This document shows positions 13,711 to 22,321 of a stretch of DNA of 25,045 bases, piece after piece; within the stretch, counting starts at the first letter, position 1; every line of letters begins with the position of its first letter. The notes beneath the pieces were generated by a model. That model made no database searches, was not told where the DNA came from, and worked only from the letters and a program-made list of their open reading frames with translations. The position numbers were made by a program, and so were the translations under genes. This stretch comes from an uncultured Eubacterium sp. (GTDB taxonomy: Bacteria > Bacillota > Clostridia > Lachnospirales > Lachnospiraceae): NCBI GenBank assembly GCA_900547255.1, contig URGC01000028.1, positions 1 through 25,045 on the forward strand, in the 5' to 3' direction.

Positions 13711-13936
13711 CCCGGCTGGGTGTGTGTGGGAATTTGCGACATTTGAAGCTTGTGTGGAATTGCTTAGTGTGCCGTAAGCAAACCCTAGTGGAAATCCGCC
13801 ATGGACGGCGGATTTAGCGACACCGGACACGGATGTCCGTGTGGAGCGACACGACCGCCTGAGATAACCTCCCCGGCACACTTAGCAATTCCCGCAAGGT
13901 TCAACCGGAGCAAATTCCCACACACACCCAGCCGGG
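13711..13936. repeat. nested palindrome island with perfect 27-bp arms
   Basis: The outer arms 13711-13737 and 13910-13936 are exact reverse complements over 27 bases. Inside are a 19-bp pair with one mismatch (13756-13774 with 13874-13892), a perfect 9-bp hairpin (AAATCCGCC/GGCGGATTT, 13792-13815) and a 7-bp hairpin (ACACGGA/TCCGTGT, 13827-13842). It is far richer in G and C than its neighbours. Open frames across it look like by-products of composition. Together with the direct repeats it fills the 395-base rsmI-nfo gap. Confidence 0.85.
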
Positions 13937-13958
13937 CGCCCCCACCGCCACAACTCTT

Positions 13959-14843
13959 CTACAACAACTGGCTATAAATATCCCGCTTCGACACCCCTCT
14001 ATCCTTCGCCGCCTTCTTCATAGCCTCTTTCTTATCCATTCCCTGTCCAATATACATATTCACATGCTCCTCAACAGACATGCTCTCCCACGCAGCCGCA
14101 GCTTCCTCTTTAAGCTGGCTTCTGGATTTGCCCTCTATGACAAGCACATACTCACCTCTAGGCTCATTCTCATCATAATACTGAATCGCTTCCTCAAATG
14201 TCGTCAGGAACACATTCTCATGCTTCTTGGTAAGCTCCTTGCATATCGACAGTCTTCTATCCATTCCAAACACTTCCGCAAGCTCTCTTAATGTAGCTTT
14301 AAGCTTGTGAGGTGCCTCATACACTATAATTGTCCTTGTCTCATCGACAAGCTCCGCCAGTACTTCTTTTCTTTCCTTCTTGTCATATGGCAGAAATGCT
14401 TCAAAACAGAATCTTCTCGTTGGCAGCCCTGACATCGTAAGTGCCGTCACACATGCAACAGCTCCCGGAAGTGATGTAACAGTAATACCAGCCTCATGGC
14501 ACTGCCTTACAAGTTCCTCTCCCGGATCAGAGATACCCGGTGTACCTGCATCAGTTATCAACGCAACATTAGCACCAGCGCGCATCTTATCCACAAGCAC
14601 TCTTGCCTTGTCAACCTTGTTAAATTCATGATAACTTGTCATAGGAGTCTTAATCTCAAAATGATTAAGAAGCTTTATGCTGTTTCTTGTATCCTCTGCC
14701 GCAATAATGTCCGATTCTTTCAAAATTCTGAGAACACGGTAAGTTATATCTTCAAGATTACCGATTGGCGTTGCACACAGATACAGCATTCCCTGTCCCC
14801 TGCGCTCTGTTTTTCCACCATTATCATTAGTCATATCACCCAT
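13959..14843 (-). CDS. rsmI: 16S rRNA (cytidine1402-2'-O)-methyltransferase RsmI
   Basis: This 294-residue SAM-dependent enzyme methylates the ribose of C1402 in 16S rRNA at the decoding centre. The tetrapyrrole-methylase-type fold shows LYLCATPIGNLEDITYR at the start, AAEDTRNSIKLLNHF, TDAGTPGISDPG and the SLPGAVACVTAL loop. The C-terminal helical tail (EEHVNMYIGQGMDKKEAMKKAAKDRGVSKRDIY) is typical. The start at 14843 is chosen for GAGG upstream; the frame opens at 14855. It is the last gene of the conserved holB-ricT-trmN6-rsmI run. Confidence 0.95.
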   Translation of the reverse strand: MGDMTNDNGGKTERRGQGMLYLCATPIGNLEDITYRVLRILKESDIIAAEDTRNSIKLLNHFEIKTPMTSYHEFNKVDKARVLVDKMRAGANVALITDAGTPGISDPGEELVRQCHEAGITVTSLPGAVACVTALTMSGLPTRRFCFEAFLPYDKKERKEVLAELVDETRTIIVYEAPHKLKATLRELAEVFGMDRRLSICKELTKKHENVFLTTFEEAIQYYDENEPRGEYVLVIEGKSRSQLKEEAAAAWESMSVEEHVNMYIGQGMDKKEAMKKAAKDRGVSKRDIYSQLL

Positions 14844-14929
14844 AACAAACCTCACATATATTTATTAAACTACAACACCATCTGATACAGCCATATCACA
14901 GCTTCAATACACTTCTGCCATCTGTAATC

Positions 14930-15670
14930 TCATGCCATCCCGTACAGCTTTAACAGTTCATTAGTATAACTTCCATCCTCTTCATACACCACAAGCGGTT
15001 TCTCGACAATAAGCTGCCCATTGCCACATTTGACAGTCTCAATAAGAACCATGTTGGCATCCTTGTCCGCATACGGATGAACCATTTTTATCCTCTTAGG
15101 CTCCATTTTATACTTCCTGCATAGCTCAAATATATCCACAAGCCTTCTTGGGCGATGCACCATGTAAAATCGTCCTTTTACTTTAAGGCTTTTGCCAGCT
15201 ACACACACAACATCCTCAAGATTGCACAGTATCTCATGCCTTGCAACCGCCTTGGCACTGTCAGGATTGACAATTCCATGATTTTCATCCATATATGGTG
15301 GATTACAGGTTATAACGTCAAACAGCTCACCATTAAGAAGCTGCCTGTAATCCTTAATATTGCCATGGATCATCCTGATATCCGTCTCAAGTCCGTTAAG
15401 AACGACATTTCTACATGCAAGGTCAAAACTTACATCCTGAACCTCAATTCCCGTGTAAGATGTACACTCCGTCTTACCTCTCATAAGAATCGGAATCACG
15501 CCATTACCTGTGCACATATCAAGCACTTTATCCTTACTTCCTGCATTTGCAAATGAAGATAACAACACGGCGTCCATGCCGAAGCAGAAGCACGCCGTAT
15601 TCTGTATAAGTCTATATCCTTTGCATTGCAGATCATCTATTCGCTCATTCTCATTAAGCTCGTTCTGCAT
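14930..15670 (-). CDS. TrmN6-like tRNA (adenine37-N6)-methyltransferase (YabB)
   Basis: This 246-residue class I methyltransferase has the N-terminal DDLQCKGYRLIQ, SAM loop LDMCTGNGVIPILM and the catalytic NPPY in DVITCNPPYMDENHG. This is the YabB/TrmN6 family, which methylates A37 of tRNA1(Val) in E. coli; the tRNA target here is inferred. It begins 3 bases after the ricT stop and has no clear ribosome binding site of its own, so translation is probably coupled. The order ricT-yabB-rsmI matches B. subtilis yaaT-yabB-yabC without yabA and yazA. Confidence 0.9.
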   Translation of the reverse strand: MQNELNENERIDDLQCKGYRLIQNTACFCFGMDAVLLSSFANAGSKDKVLDMCTGNGVIPILMRGKTECTSYTGIEVQDVSFDLACRNVVLNGLETDIRMIHGNIKDYRQLLNGELFDVITCNPPYMDENHGIVNPDSAKAVARHEILCNLEDVVCVAGKSLKVKGRFYMVHRPRRLVDIFELCRKYKMEPKRIKMVHPYADKDANMVLIETVKCGNGQLIVEKPLVVYEEDGSYTNELLKLYGMA

Positions 15671-15673
15671 CTA

Positions 15674-16588
15674 TCAGTCATCGCTAATATGCGACTTTCC
15701 TTCCTTTCTCTCTAAAGCTTCAAGCTCCTTTAACTCCTTGTCATTGACATCATTCTTGTCATAACGCTTTCTAGGCTTGAATCTTAACTCTCCCACTGGA
15801 TACTCACGTATCTCCTTCTCATCATTGTCAAGTGTAACAACAACCTTAACAAGCTGTCTTAACACATTCAAACTGTACACTTCACCCTTTAATTTCTCAG
15901 GTGTTGTGACATAATCACCAACTGCTGGAAGATGTGAATTAAGCTCCTCATATGTCTCCTGCTCGTTCTTTAAGCAGCACATAAGTCTTCCGCACACACC
16001 AGATATCTTAGTTGGATTAAGCGAAAGGTTCTGCTCCTTCGCCATCTTGATTGAAACCGGATTGAAGTCTGGTAAAAATGTTGCGCAGCACAATGGTCTT
16101 CCGCACACACCTATACCGCCTCTTAACTTGGCTTCATCCCTTACACCTATCTGTCTAAGCTCTATTCTTGTCTTAAACACTGCCGCAAGGTCTTTTACAA
16201 GCTCACGGAAATCAATTCTTCCATCTGCTGTAAAATAGAACAATACTTTATTATTATCAAATGTATATTCAACCTGAATAAGCTTCATATCCAGATTATG
16301 CTTCTTAATCTTCTCAAGACAGATATCAAATGCTTCCTTTTCCTTCTGTCTGTTCTTCAACTCTCTGTCATCATCATCCGGTGTGGCAATTCTTATAACC
16401 GCTTTAAGTGGCTGTACAACCTTGCTATCGTCAACCTCACGTATTCCAAGAACAACACTGCCGTACTCTACACCTCTTGCAGTCTCAACTATAACATGCT
16501 GTCCTGCCTCAATATTATCAAACCTGCCTGGCGCAAAAAAGTAAATCTTACCAGCCTGTCTGAATCTGACTCCAATAACCTTAGTCAT
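15674..16588 (-). CDS. ricT: PSP1-domain protein RicT (YaaT)
   Basis: A 304-residue protein with the PSP1 C-terminal domain and the conserved cysteine pairs CGRPLCC and CGRLMCC. In B. subtilis RicT joins RicA and RicF in an Fe-S-containing Y complex that assists RNase Y in mRNA processing and affects sporulation and competence. RicA/RicF genes are not in the window. The C-terminus is charged and likely disordered (after KPRKRYDK). The ATG at 16588 follows TGGAG. Confidence 0.93.
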   Translation of the reverse strand: MTKVIGVRFRQAGKIYFFAPGRFDNIEAGQHVIVETARGVEYGSVVLGIREVDDSKVVQPLKAVIRIATPDDDDRELKNRQKEKEAFDICLEKIKKHNLDMKLIQVEYTFDNNKVLFYFTADGRIDFRELVKDLAAVFKTRIELRQIGVRDEAKLRGGIGVCGRPLCCATFLPDFNPVSIKMAKEQNLSLNPTKISGVCGRLMCCLKNEQETYEELNSHLPAVGDYVTTPEKLKGEVYSLNVLRQLVKVVVTLDNDEKEIREYPVGELRFKPRKRYDKNDVNDKELKELEALERKEGKSHISDD

Positions 16589-16625
16589 TATATTTCTCCA
16601 TTTCTATCTATATCAAATCCTGATG

Positions 16626-17615
16626 CTATGCCTCTTTGATTGTCATGATAAGAAGCTCAATAACAAGATCAAAGTTAACATTAGCTTTAAGACGTATCTT
16701 AACCTTATCTATCGCTGTGAGGATATTCTCCAGCCCTTCATATGAACACTGTGACCCGATAGTCTTGATAAGACCAATCTCATCCTTGAATATAAGTCCG
16801 TTAGTATCATTCGTGCTCTTAAATACAAGCACATCCCTGTACCACATTGAAAGCATATCAAGATAATCGTCTATAGATGCCTTGTAATCTGTGACAGCTT
16901 TTACCTCATTCATAATCTCTGTCACTGAATACTCTTTTGCATGCTTGACAACTCTTAATACTGATTCCTTCAGCTTTGCAAAATCAGATGACGTAGCAAT
17001 TGCTACAGCCCTTCCTATATTGCCCTGTGCAAATCCTACTGCAAATTTAATCTCATAATCTGTCAAATCATAATTGTCTTTAAGATACTTAGTAACACAC
17101 TCATCACCAACCGGCTTAAAATCAAGCCTTACGCATCTTGAAAGAATTGTCTGTAAGAATATGTCTGCATTAGTTGTAAGCAGAATTATTATTCCATATT
17201 CAGGTGGCTCCTCTATTGTCTTTAAAAGTGCATTCTGAGCCTGAACTGTAAGCTTCTCCGCCTCATCAACTATATATATCTTATATCTGTTGCTATATGG
17301 CTTAATCTGCATGTCACCTATAAGCTGTGCCCTGATGTCATCAACACCTATGCTTCCGCTTTTCTCATGACTAATCCATATAATATCAGGATTATTGCCT
17401 GATTCAGCCTGAATACATGAATGACATTCCATACATGGCTCACCCGTCTGTTTCTCACATTCAAGTGCAGCCGCAAATGCATTCGCCATCATCTTCTTGC
17501 CGCTTCCAAGTCCACCATTGAATATATAGGCGTGCGAAACCTTATTCATTCTAATGCCATTTTGCAAATGTTCTTTAATTTTATCGTGACCGTATATATC
17601 TGCAAATGTATTCAT
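16626..17615 (-). CDS. holB: DNA polymerase III delta' subunit
   Basis: This 329-residue AAA+ clamp-loader subunit opens and loads the sliding clamp with delta and gamma/tau. It has the P-loop-like GGLGSGKK (residues 34-41), the zinc module with C53, C61, C64 and C67, a Walker B-like IVDEAEKL, and the SRC motif (LSRCVRL). The C-terminal collar domain is less conserved. It follows yaaR by 30 bases with GGAGATAG upstream of the ATG at 17615, in the usual yaaR-holB-ricT order. Confidence 0.93.
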   Translation of the reverse strand: MNTFADIYGHDKIKEHLQNGIRMNKVSHAYIFNGGLGSGKKMMANAFAAALECEKQTGEPCMECHSCIQAESGNNPDIIWISHEKSGSIGVDDIRAQLIGDMQIKPYSNRYKIYIVDEAEKLTVQAQNALLKTIEEPPEYGIIILLTTNADIFLQTILSRCVRLDFKPVGDECVTKYLKDNYDLTDYEIKFAVGFAQGNIGRAVAIATSSDFAKLKESVLRVVKHAKEYSVTEIMNEVKAVTDYKASIDDYLDMLSMWYRDVLVFKSTNDTNGLIFKDEIGLIKTIGSQCSYEGLENILTAIDKVKIRLKANVNFDLVIELLIMTIKEA

Positions 17616-17645
17616 CTTTCTATCTCCATATCAGTTATGAAATAA

Positions 17646-18086
17646 TCAGGTTGAAATATCTATAAGCATTCCCCTTATATCATCAATCTTGCCAACAATT
17701 GCCAGATGATCCTTCTCCTCTTTCATAAGCTCCGCAGCCAGATCATCAAGATTCTTATCCACAAGCTTCACAATTCCATATACCCTGTGTCTTCCTCTTC
17801 TGTCGAGGAAATTCTCTCTCGAAAATTCGTGTGATCTTGATGTTATCTCATTCATAAAGCCTTTGACAAGCTCACGGTATCTCTTCATATCCTTGATATC
17901 CATATGCTTGGCAATCTTATCGCCCTGCTCTGAGATATCCTGAATCATTCCTTTAAGCTTCTCAGCTAAATCCTTCTCTTCGATATTGCTTATGAGTGTG
18001 AACTTAAAGCTTTCATCACCACTTTTGACACTCTGCTTGTTATCAACCTGTTGTGTGCTGGTAACCTCATTTACCTTGATATCCAT
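17646..18086 (-). CDS. yaaR: YaaR family protein (DUF327)
   Basis: A 146-residue predicted helical protein with the DUF327 core: LKGMIQDISEQGDKIAKHMDIKDMKRYRELVKGFMNEI and RRGRHRVYGIVKLVDKNLDDLA. Function is unknown across Firmicutes, but the gene nearly always lies beside holB. The start ATG overlaps the stop codon of the kinase gene by one base (TAATG). Confidence 0.88.
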   Translation of the reverse strand: MDIKVNEVTSTQQVDNKQSVKSGDESFKFTLISNIEEKDLAEKLKGMIQDISEQGDKIAKHMDIKDMKRYRELVKGFMNEITSRSHEFSRENFLDRRGRHRVYGIVKLVDKNLDDLAAELMKEEKDHLAIVGKIDDIRGMLIDIST

Positions 18087-18685
18087 TATATCATCAACTC
18101 CTTGCGTATAGCAACTTTTACTTCATTAATACAATCCTCAAGCTCTGTATTATTGAAAAATCTTTTTGTTATGTGGCAGTTCGTTATATTTTCCTCAGAA
18201 AAATCCTTTGCATCAGCCAGAAATCTTCGGCACATCTCCTCGTATCGTGGAATTTCCTGCTTTCTCTCACGTTTAAGTGCCCTTTCCAGCCTGATTCCGT
18301 CATCCACTTCTATATATATCGGCATTATATGTTCATTACCATAGTATCTGCAAAATGCATTATATGCCTCAAGGGTTCCTATCACAATATATCTGTCGCC
18401 GCTGTTAAGATTTACCTGTCCGTCATCAACTGTGAAATATTTCCACATGCCATATACTGTGTCATAACATCTCATCTCGATAATCTTGCCGGCATCTTTT
18501 AATTCATCCGCCACAGCATCATCAACAAAATGGTATTCAACGCCATCTGTCTCACCACTTCTCATCGGTCTTGTTGTATACATTGTAATTGTATTTAGAT
18601 TAAGCTCCTCATCTTCACACAGAGCCTTGTATATCTTATCCTTACCTGATGCACTTTTTCCCATTATAAATGCAATCTCAGCCAT
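18086..18685 (-). CDS. guanylate-kinase-like nucleotide kinase
   Basis: This 199-residue P-loop kinase resembles guanylate kinase: TMYTTRPMRSGETDGVEYHFVD contains the TTRxxRxGExxGxxYxF GMP-binding motif. The P-loop is GKSASGKDKIYKAL, where D follows the Walker lysine instead of S or T. In B. subtilis this position between yaaO and yaaR holds tmk and yaaQ, so a GMK-type protein has replaced the thymidylate kinase. A separate housekeeping gmk would be expected elsewhere, so the true substrate is uncertain. The ATG at 18685 overlaps the decarboxylase stop by 8 bases and has GAGG upstream. Confidence 0.8.
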   Translation of the reverse strand: MAEIAFIMGKSASGKDKIYKALCEDEELNLNTITMYTTRPMRSGETDGVEYHFVDDAVADELKDAGKIIEMRCYDTVYGMWKYFTVDDGQVNLNSGDRYIVIGTLEAYNAFCRYYGNEHIMPIYIEVDDGIRLERALKRERKQEIPRYEEMCRRFLADAKDFSEENITNCHITKRFFNNTELEDCINEVKVAIRKELMI

Positions 18686-20099
18686 TACTAAATCCTCGTA
18701 CACATTTAATCTTCATATCTTCTGTAAGTCCTAGAACTTCCAATCCATGCTCTTTTCCACTCTTTAGCATGTTAATTATATCCTCAGTCACCACCTCTCC
18801 TGGATTAACCAGATTAATTCCCGGTGGATATATGCCCACAGCATCACCCGCAATGCATCCTGCGCTCGCTTCCAATTCAACCATATCTGTCTCAGCATTA
18901 AGCGCATCATATATGGACATTACTATCCTGGGATATACATTATTGTCTATATCGGACATATATTCCTGTATTGAGTCATTGTCACTATCCAATGATATAT
19001 CAAAATCTTCACTGTCAAGATTTCTCAATGCCTGTAGGAATCTCACATATCCCTCATCTGTATCTCCTATGCTTGTCATGGCAATCACATATTTCTCTGA
19101 TGCCATCTCAAGCTCTATCTTATAAATCTCACGAAGCTGTCTGGAAAGCAATGCTCCGTCTTTGACAATAAGAACAATCTTAGATATATCATCTGTTTCA
19201 AGCAGCTTAATATATTTAAGTTTTCCTATCTCTTCTCTTAGTTTAATTAATCTTTCAACATATTTATCAAATAAATCTTTAGCATTATCCTTTAAAAGGG
19301 TTATACAATTATCAATACTTGCCATAAGTATATAAGACGGACTAGTTGACTGATACATATTCCAGTACATTCTTATACGCTCCACGTCAATCCTTCCATA
19401 GTTAACCATAAGTAATGCCGTCTGTGTAAATGCTGGCAATGTCTTATGAATACTCATAATAACTGCATCCGCACCCAGTCTTACCGCATTGACCGGAAAT
19501 GCTTCATGAAATCCAAAATGTGCTCCATGTGCTTCATCAACTATAAGCACCGCACCATATCTGTGGACAACATCTGCAATCGCTCTCACATCACTGACTA
19601 TTCCCTCATATGTCGGTGATGTTATTATGACTGCCTTAATATCGTTATCTTTTCTATCCTTTAATATGGCTTCAATCTCTTCTGCTTTTACCTCTCCATA
19701 TATTCCAGCTTCCCTGTTAATCATATCTGGATATATATACACTGGATTAAGCTGTCCAAGATATAGTGAGTTAATCACTGAACGATGTACATTTCTTGCA
19801 ACTATGACATTATCCCCTGCCTTAGCCGCTCCACATATCGCCGCCATTATTCCTGCCGAACTTCCATTAACCAGTAAAAATGCTTCATCAGCCCCATATA
19901 ATCTGGCTGCCTCTTTAGCACAGTCTCTTATTATTCCTGTTGCATGATGCAGGTTATCAAACCCTGTAACCTCGGTTATGTCTATTTTTACCGGGTCAGG
20001 CATGCTTATCAGCTCTTTATTGCGCTTCGCTCCGGGCATGTGCATAGGAAGAATATCCTCATATTCTAATTCTTTAAGCTTATCAAACAGCTCTCCCAT
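18678..20099 (-). CDS. Orn/Lys/Arg decarboxylase-family PLP enzyme (YaaO/SpeA-like)
   Basis: This 473-residue fold type I enzyme has LPMHMPGAKRN near the start, GSSAGIMAAI (PLP phosphate region), IVDEAHGAHFGFH, and the PLP-binding lysine in SIHKTLPAFTQTA. The short form without the N-terminal wing domain matches B. subtilis SpeA/YaaO. It would decarboxylate arginine, lysine or ornithine for polyamine synthesis; which one cannot be read here. The C-terminal domain with GIYPPGINLVNPGE is intact. The start at 20099 lies behind GGGGGTG. It heads the yaaR-holB run. Confidence 0.92.
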   Translation of the reverse strand: MGELFDKLKELEYEDILPMHMPGAKRNKELISMPDPVKIDITEVTGFDNLHHATGIIRDCAKEAARLYGADEAFLLVNGSSAGIMAAICGAAKAGDNVIVARNVHRSVINSLYLGQLNPVYIYPDMINREAGIYGEVKAEEIEAILKDRKDNDIKAVIITSPTYEGIVSDVRAIADVVHRYGAVLIVDEAHGAHFGFHEAFPVNAVRLGADAVIMSIHKTLPAFTQTALLMVNYGRIDVERIRMYWNMYQSTSPSYILMASIDNCITLLKDNAKDLFDKYVERLIKLREEIGKLKYIKLLETDDISKIVLIVKDGALLSRQLREIYKIELEMASEKYVIAMTSIGDTDEGYVRFLQALRNLDSEDFDISLDSDNDSIQEYMSDIDNNVYPRIVMSIYDALNAETDMVELEASAGCIAGDAVGIYPPGINLVNPGEVVTEDIINMLKSGKEHGLEVLGLTEDMKIKCVRGFSNG

Positions 20100-20172
20100 G
20101 TACACCCCCATGTTATCTATTCATAATTACCATCACAATGCTGTTATATGTGGTTCATACACATTTATAATA

Positions 20173-21213
20173 TTATTCTGTCACAATTAATTTAACTGTC
20201 TTACTATCTGTGCTTCCAATGGCATCTGTTACTTTATAAGTAATAGAGTATTCACCTGCCTGGTCAAATGTATATCTTCCTATAGTAATAATCTTGCTTG
20301 TAATATCATTGCCACATGTATCTGAAGCTGTAACACCATTTAAAATATTAACATCTTCACCTATCTTACATGTTATATCTGATGCACCTGAAATCTTAGC
20401 TGAATAATCTTTCCATGGATTATTCTCATCTGGGTCAGTTGGATCCCATCCAGCATTAACGCTGTCTAATGGAATCTTAATTGTCTCTGGCTTACCTAAT
20501 GGTCCTGGATTCTCAGCATCATCATATATGGTTACTCTTGTATTAACTGGGCAATTATCATATATCCACTTAACATCTCTTACGCATAATCTCACGCATC
20601 CAAGTGATGCAAATGAACCAAGCTTATTAAATTCCTCTGTCTCAAGAGTTGACTTGTCTGTCTTAAGATAAGGAACTGAATGGAAAAGATATCCGTCATA
20701 TATTCTGTTAGCATACTGTCCATAAGTATCATCAACCATAAGTCTCCACTGATACTTATTAGAAGTTGCAAAATCTGTTCCTATAATAGTCTCTTCTCCA
20801 GCACGTCCACATGAGCAGGCAAAGGCTTTAACAGGTATTGTATACTCACCATTAGAATCTATTCCGTATACTGTAACGCAATTGGCAGCTCTGTTAACTC
20901 TTATATAATAAGGATATCTTACATCTTCTGGTGGTGTATAAGTCACTTCTGTTGACTCTGGCTCTTTGTCCTCATGCCATACAACCTCTCTTGGTGCTTC
21001 TGTGACATGCTCTGTCTTATTATTCTTATCTTCTTTAACTTTCTTCTCACCTGTTGAAAAGAATCCAAAACTGAATATCTTCATTAATATAACAAGAACA
21101 ACTACTATTGCAACAACACCTATTCCGCTATATATAAGAATCAGGTCAAGATTCCTTCTGAACCAGCTTTTACGTCTTCTAAGATATTTATAGTTAATAT
21201 TACCTTTACTCAT
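20173..21213 (-). CDS. membrane-anchored L,D-transpeptidase (YkuD) with Ig-like C-terminus
   Basis: A 346-residue type II membrane protein: basic N-terminus (KYLRRRKSWFRR), one membrane helix at about residues 24-48, a charged linker, then a YkuD domain. The catalytic core reads LFHSVPY and, later, FASLGCVRL, with the nucleophile Cys in place. The common SHGC form has Leu instead of His here. After about residue 275 comes a beta-rich domain (ITCKIGEDVNILNGVTASD...GEYSITYKVTDAIGSTDS) like bacterial Ig-like DUF5011, probably binding the wall. It would form 3-3 crosslinks or attach proteins to peptidoglycan outside the membrane. ATG after AAGGGG. Confidence 0.88.
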   Translation of the reverse strand: MSKGNINYKYLRRRKSWFRRNLDLILIYSGIGVVAIVVVLVILMKIFSFGFFSTGEKKVKEDKNNKTEHVTEAPREVVWHEDKEPESTEVTYTPPEDVRYPYYIRVNRAANCVTVYGIDSNGEYTIPVKAFACSCGRAGEETIIGTDFATSNKYQWRLMVDDTYGQYANRIYDGYLFHSVPYLKTDKSTLETEEFNKLGSFASLGCVRLCVRDVKWIYDNCPVNTRVTIYDDAENPGPLGKPETIKIPLDSVNAGWDPTDPDENNPWKDYSAKISGASDITCKIGEDVNILNGVTASDTCGNDITSKIITIGRYTFDQAGEYSITYKVTDAIGSTDSKTVKLIVTE

Positions 21214-21406
21214 CATGTATCCCCTTAATTATTAATCAATCAAATCTATTAAAGTATATCCTGAAATGTCTAATATTCTCTAATATGTACAAATAAATCT
21301 ATTTTAAAGTCTCGCTAACATAATACCACATATATATAATAAATACGAGATTGTTTTTATTATAGTGGCTTAATTTAATAAAATCTTAATTTAATAAAAT
21401 AATAAA

Positions 21407-21433
21407 AGGCCTGTATTAAAATAATACAGGCCT
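21407..21433 (-). terminator. terminator after the tRNA-Phe gene
   Basis: A perfect 12-bp stem AGGCCTGTATTA/TAATACAGGCCT with a 3-base loop. On the minus strand the stem is followed by TTTATTATTTTATT, and A-rich DNA flanks the other side. It separates the tRNA genes from the L,D-transpeptidase gene. The gap 21,217-21,406 shows no gene. Confidence 0.85.
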
Positions 21434-21446
21434 AAAAATAAAAAAG

Positions 21447-21519
<73 letters not shown>

Positions 21520-21520
21520 A

Positions 21521-21534
21521 GGTTATGAGCCCAA
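21521..21534 (-). other. fragment matching the tRNA-fMet anticodon arm
   Basis: GGTTATGAGCCCAA here is identical to 14 bases of the anticodon arm of the initiator tRNA gene at 21793-21869, but the rest of that tRNA is absent. It directly adjoins the 5' end of the odd tRNA-Phe. The stretch 21,535-21,714 beyond it has an 8-bp hairpin (21564-21583) and no gene. Confidence 0.5.
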
Positions 21535-21714
21535 TAGACATATAGTGGAGTAAATTCCACATATCATTATTTCGCAATAATGAATTTCTGATTTGATGCA
21601 ATCGCCACAGACATAAATTCCGATAGTTGTTACCGTACTGATATTAAGACTCATATATTTAAAAATATGCCTTAAATATATTTATTATATTCTTAGCATC
21701 TTTTTACAAAAAAA

Positions 21715-21790
21715 TGGCGGTTCCGACGGGACTTGAACCCGCGATCTTCTGCGTGACAGGCAGACGTGATAACCACTACACCACGGAACC
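21715..21790 (-). tRNA. tRNA-Asp (GTC)
   Basis: A standard cloverleaf with anticodon loop around GTC (minus strand GCCTGTCACGC), acceptor GGTTCCG/CGGAACC, T arm GGGTTCAAGTCCC and encoded CCA. A run of T follows the CCA on the transcribed strand. Confidence 0.95.
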
Positions 21791-21792
21791 AT

Positions 21793-21869
<77 letters not shown>

Positions 21870-21884
21870 ATAAACAAAATACTA

Positions 21885-21977
21885 TGGCGGAGGAAAAGGG
21901 ATTCGAACCCCTGCGTCGCTTTCACGGCCTCCCGGTTTTCAAGACCGGTCCCTTCAACCAGACTTGGGTATTCCTCC
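21885..21977 (-). tRNA. tRNA-Ser (TGA)
   Basis: A class II tRNA of 93 bases with long variable arm, acceptor GGAGGAA/TTCCTCC, anticodon TGA in CTTGAAA and encoded CCA. Confidence 0.94.
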
Positions 21978-21985
21978 ATAATAGA

Positions 21986-22074
21986 TGGTGCCTAAGGTCG
22001 GACTTGAACCGACACGAGGGTTGAATCTCGCAGGATTTTAAGTCCTGTGCGTCTACCTATTCCGCCACTCAGGC
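21986..22074 (-). tRNA. tRNA-Leu (TAA)
   Basis: A class II tRNA of 89 bases with acceptor GCCTGAG/CTTAGGC (one G-T pair), anticodon TAA in CTTAAAA and encoded CCA. It is the first gene of the minus-strand tRNA transcript. Confidence 0.94.
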
Positions 22075-22110
22075 ATCTATTTAGTCACACTTTTTCGTGT
22101 TGACTAGTTC

Positions 22111-22139
22111 ATTATATAACATTTTTTTAAGTTTGACAA
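22111..22139 (-). promoter_or_regulatory. promoter of the tRNA operon
   Basis: On the minus strand TTGTCA (22139-22134), a 17-base spacer and TATAAT (22116-22111), about 37 bases before tRNA-Leu. A hairpin (TAGTCACAC with GTGTTGACTA, one bulge) lies between the promoter and the tRNA. Confidence 0.7.
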
Positions 22140-22230
22140 CCATTTTTTTGAATTTTTTTTATTTTTTTTTATATTTTTTGCTTTTTTTACTTGTTTTTTA
22201 GCAAAAATAATAGTTTTTCTTTTTAAATTA

Positions 22231-22259
22231 TTGTTTTAAAAATAATATTGTGCTATAAT
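22231..22259 (+). promoter_or_regulatory. promoter of the rimP-nusA-ylxR-infB operon
   Basis: TTGTTT (22231-22236), a 17-base spacer and TATAAT (22254-22259) with TGC before it (extended -10). The DNA between this and the divergent tRNA promoter (22140-22230) is low-complexity T-rich. Confidence 0.75.
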
Positions 22260-22276
22260 ATGAATGTCTTGAGAGA

Positions 22277-22299
22277 AGAGTGGCATCAAAATCCACTCT
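22277..22299 (+). promoter_or_regulatory. leader hairpin before rimP
   Basis: AGAGTGG and CCACTCT pair around a 9-base loop, followed by TTTAATATTTATT. It sits about 12 bases past the predicted transcription start, in the 5' leader. From memory, many Firmicutes have a GAGTGG-type hairpin before rimP-nusA; NusA feedback is a possible role but not shown here. Confidence 0.6.
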
Positions 22300-22321
22300 T
22301 TAATATTTATTAGGAGGTAGT

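Noticed and set aside
13560..13881. Minus-strand open frames across the GC-rich island
   Set aside because: They follow palindromic and direct repeats, have low-complexity content, no ribosome binding site and no family resemblance; best explained by GC-rich repeat DNA.
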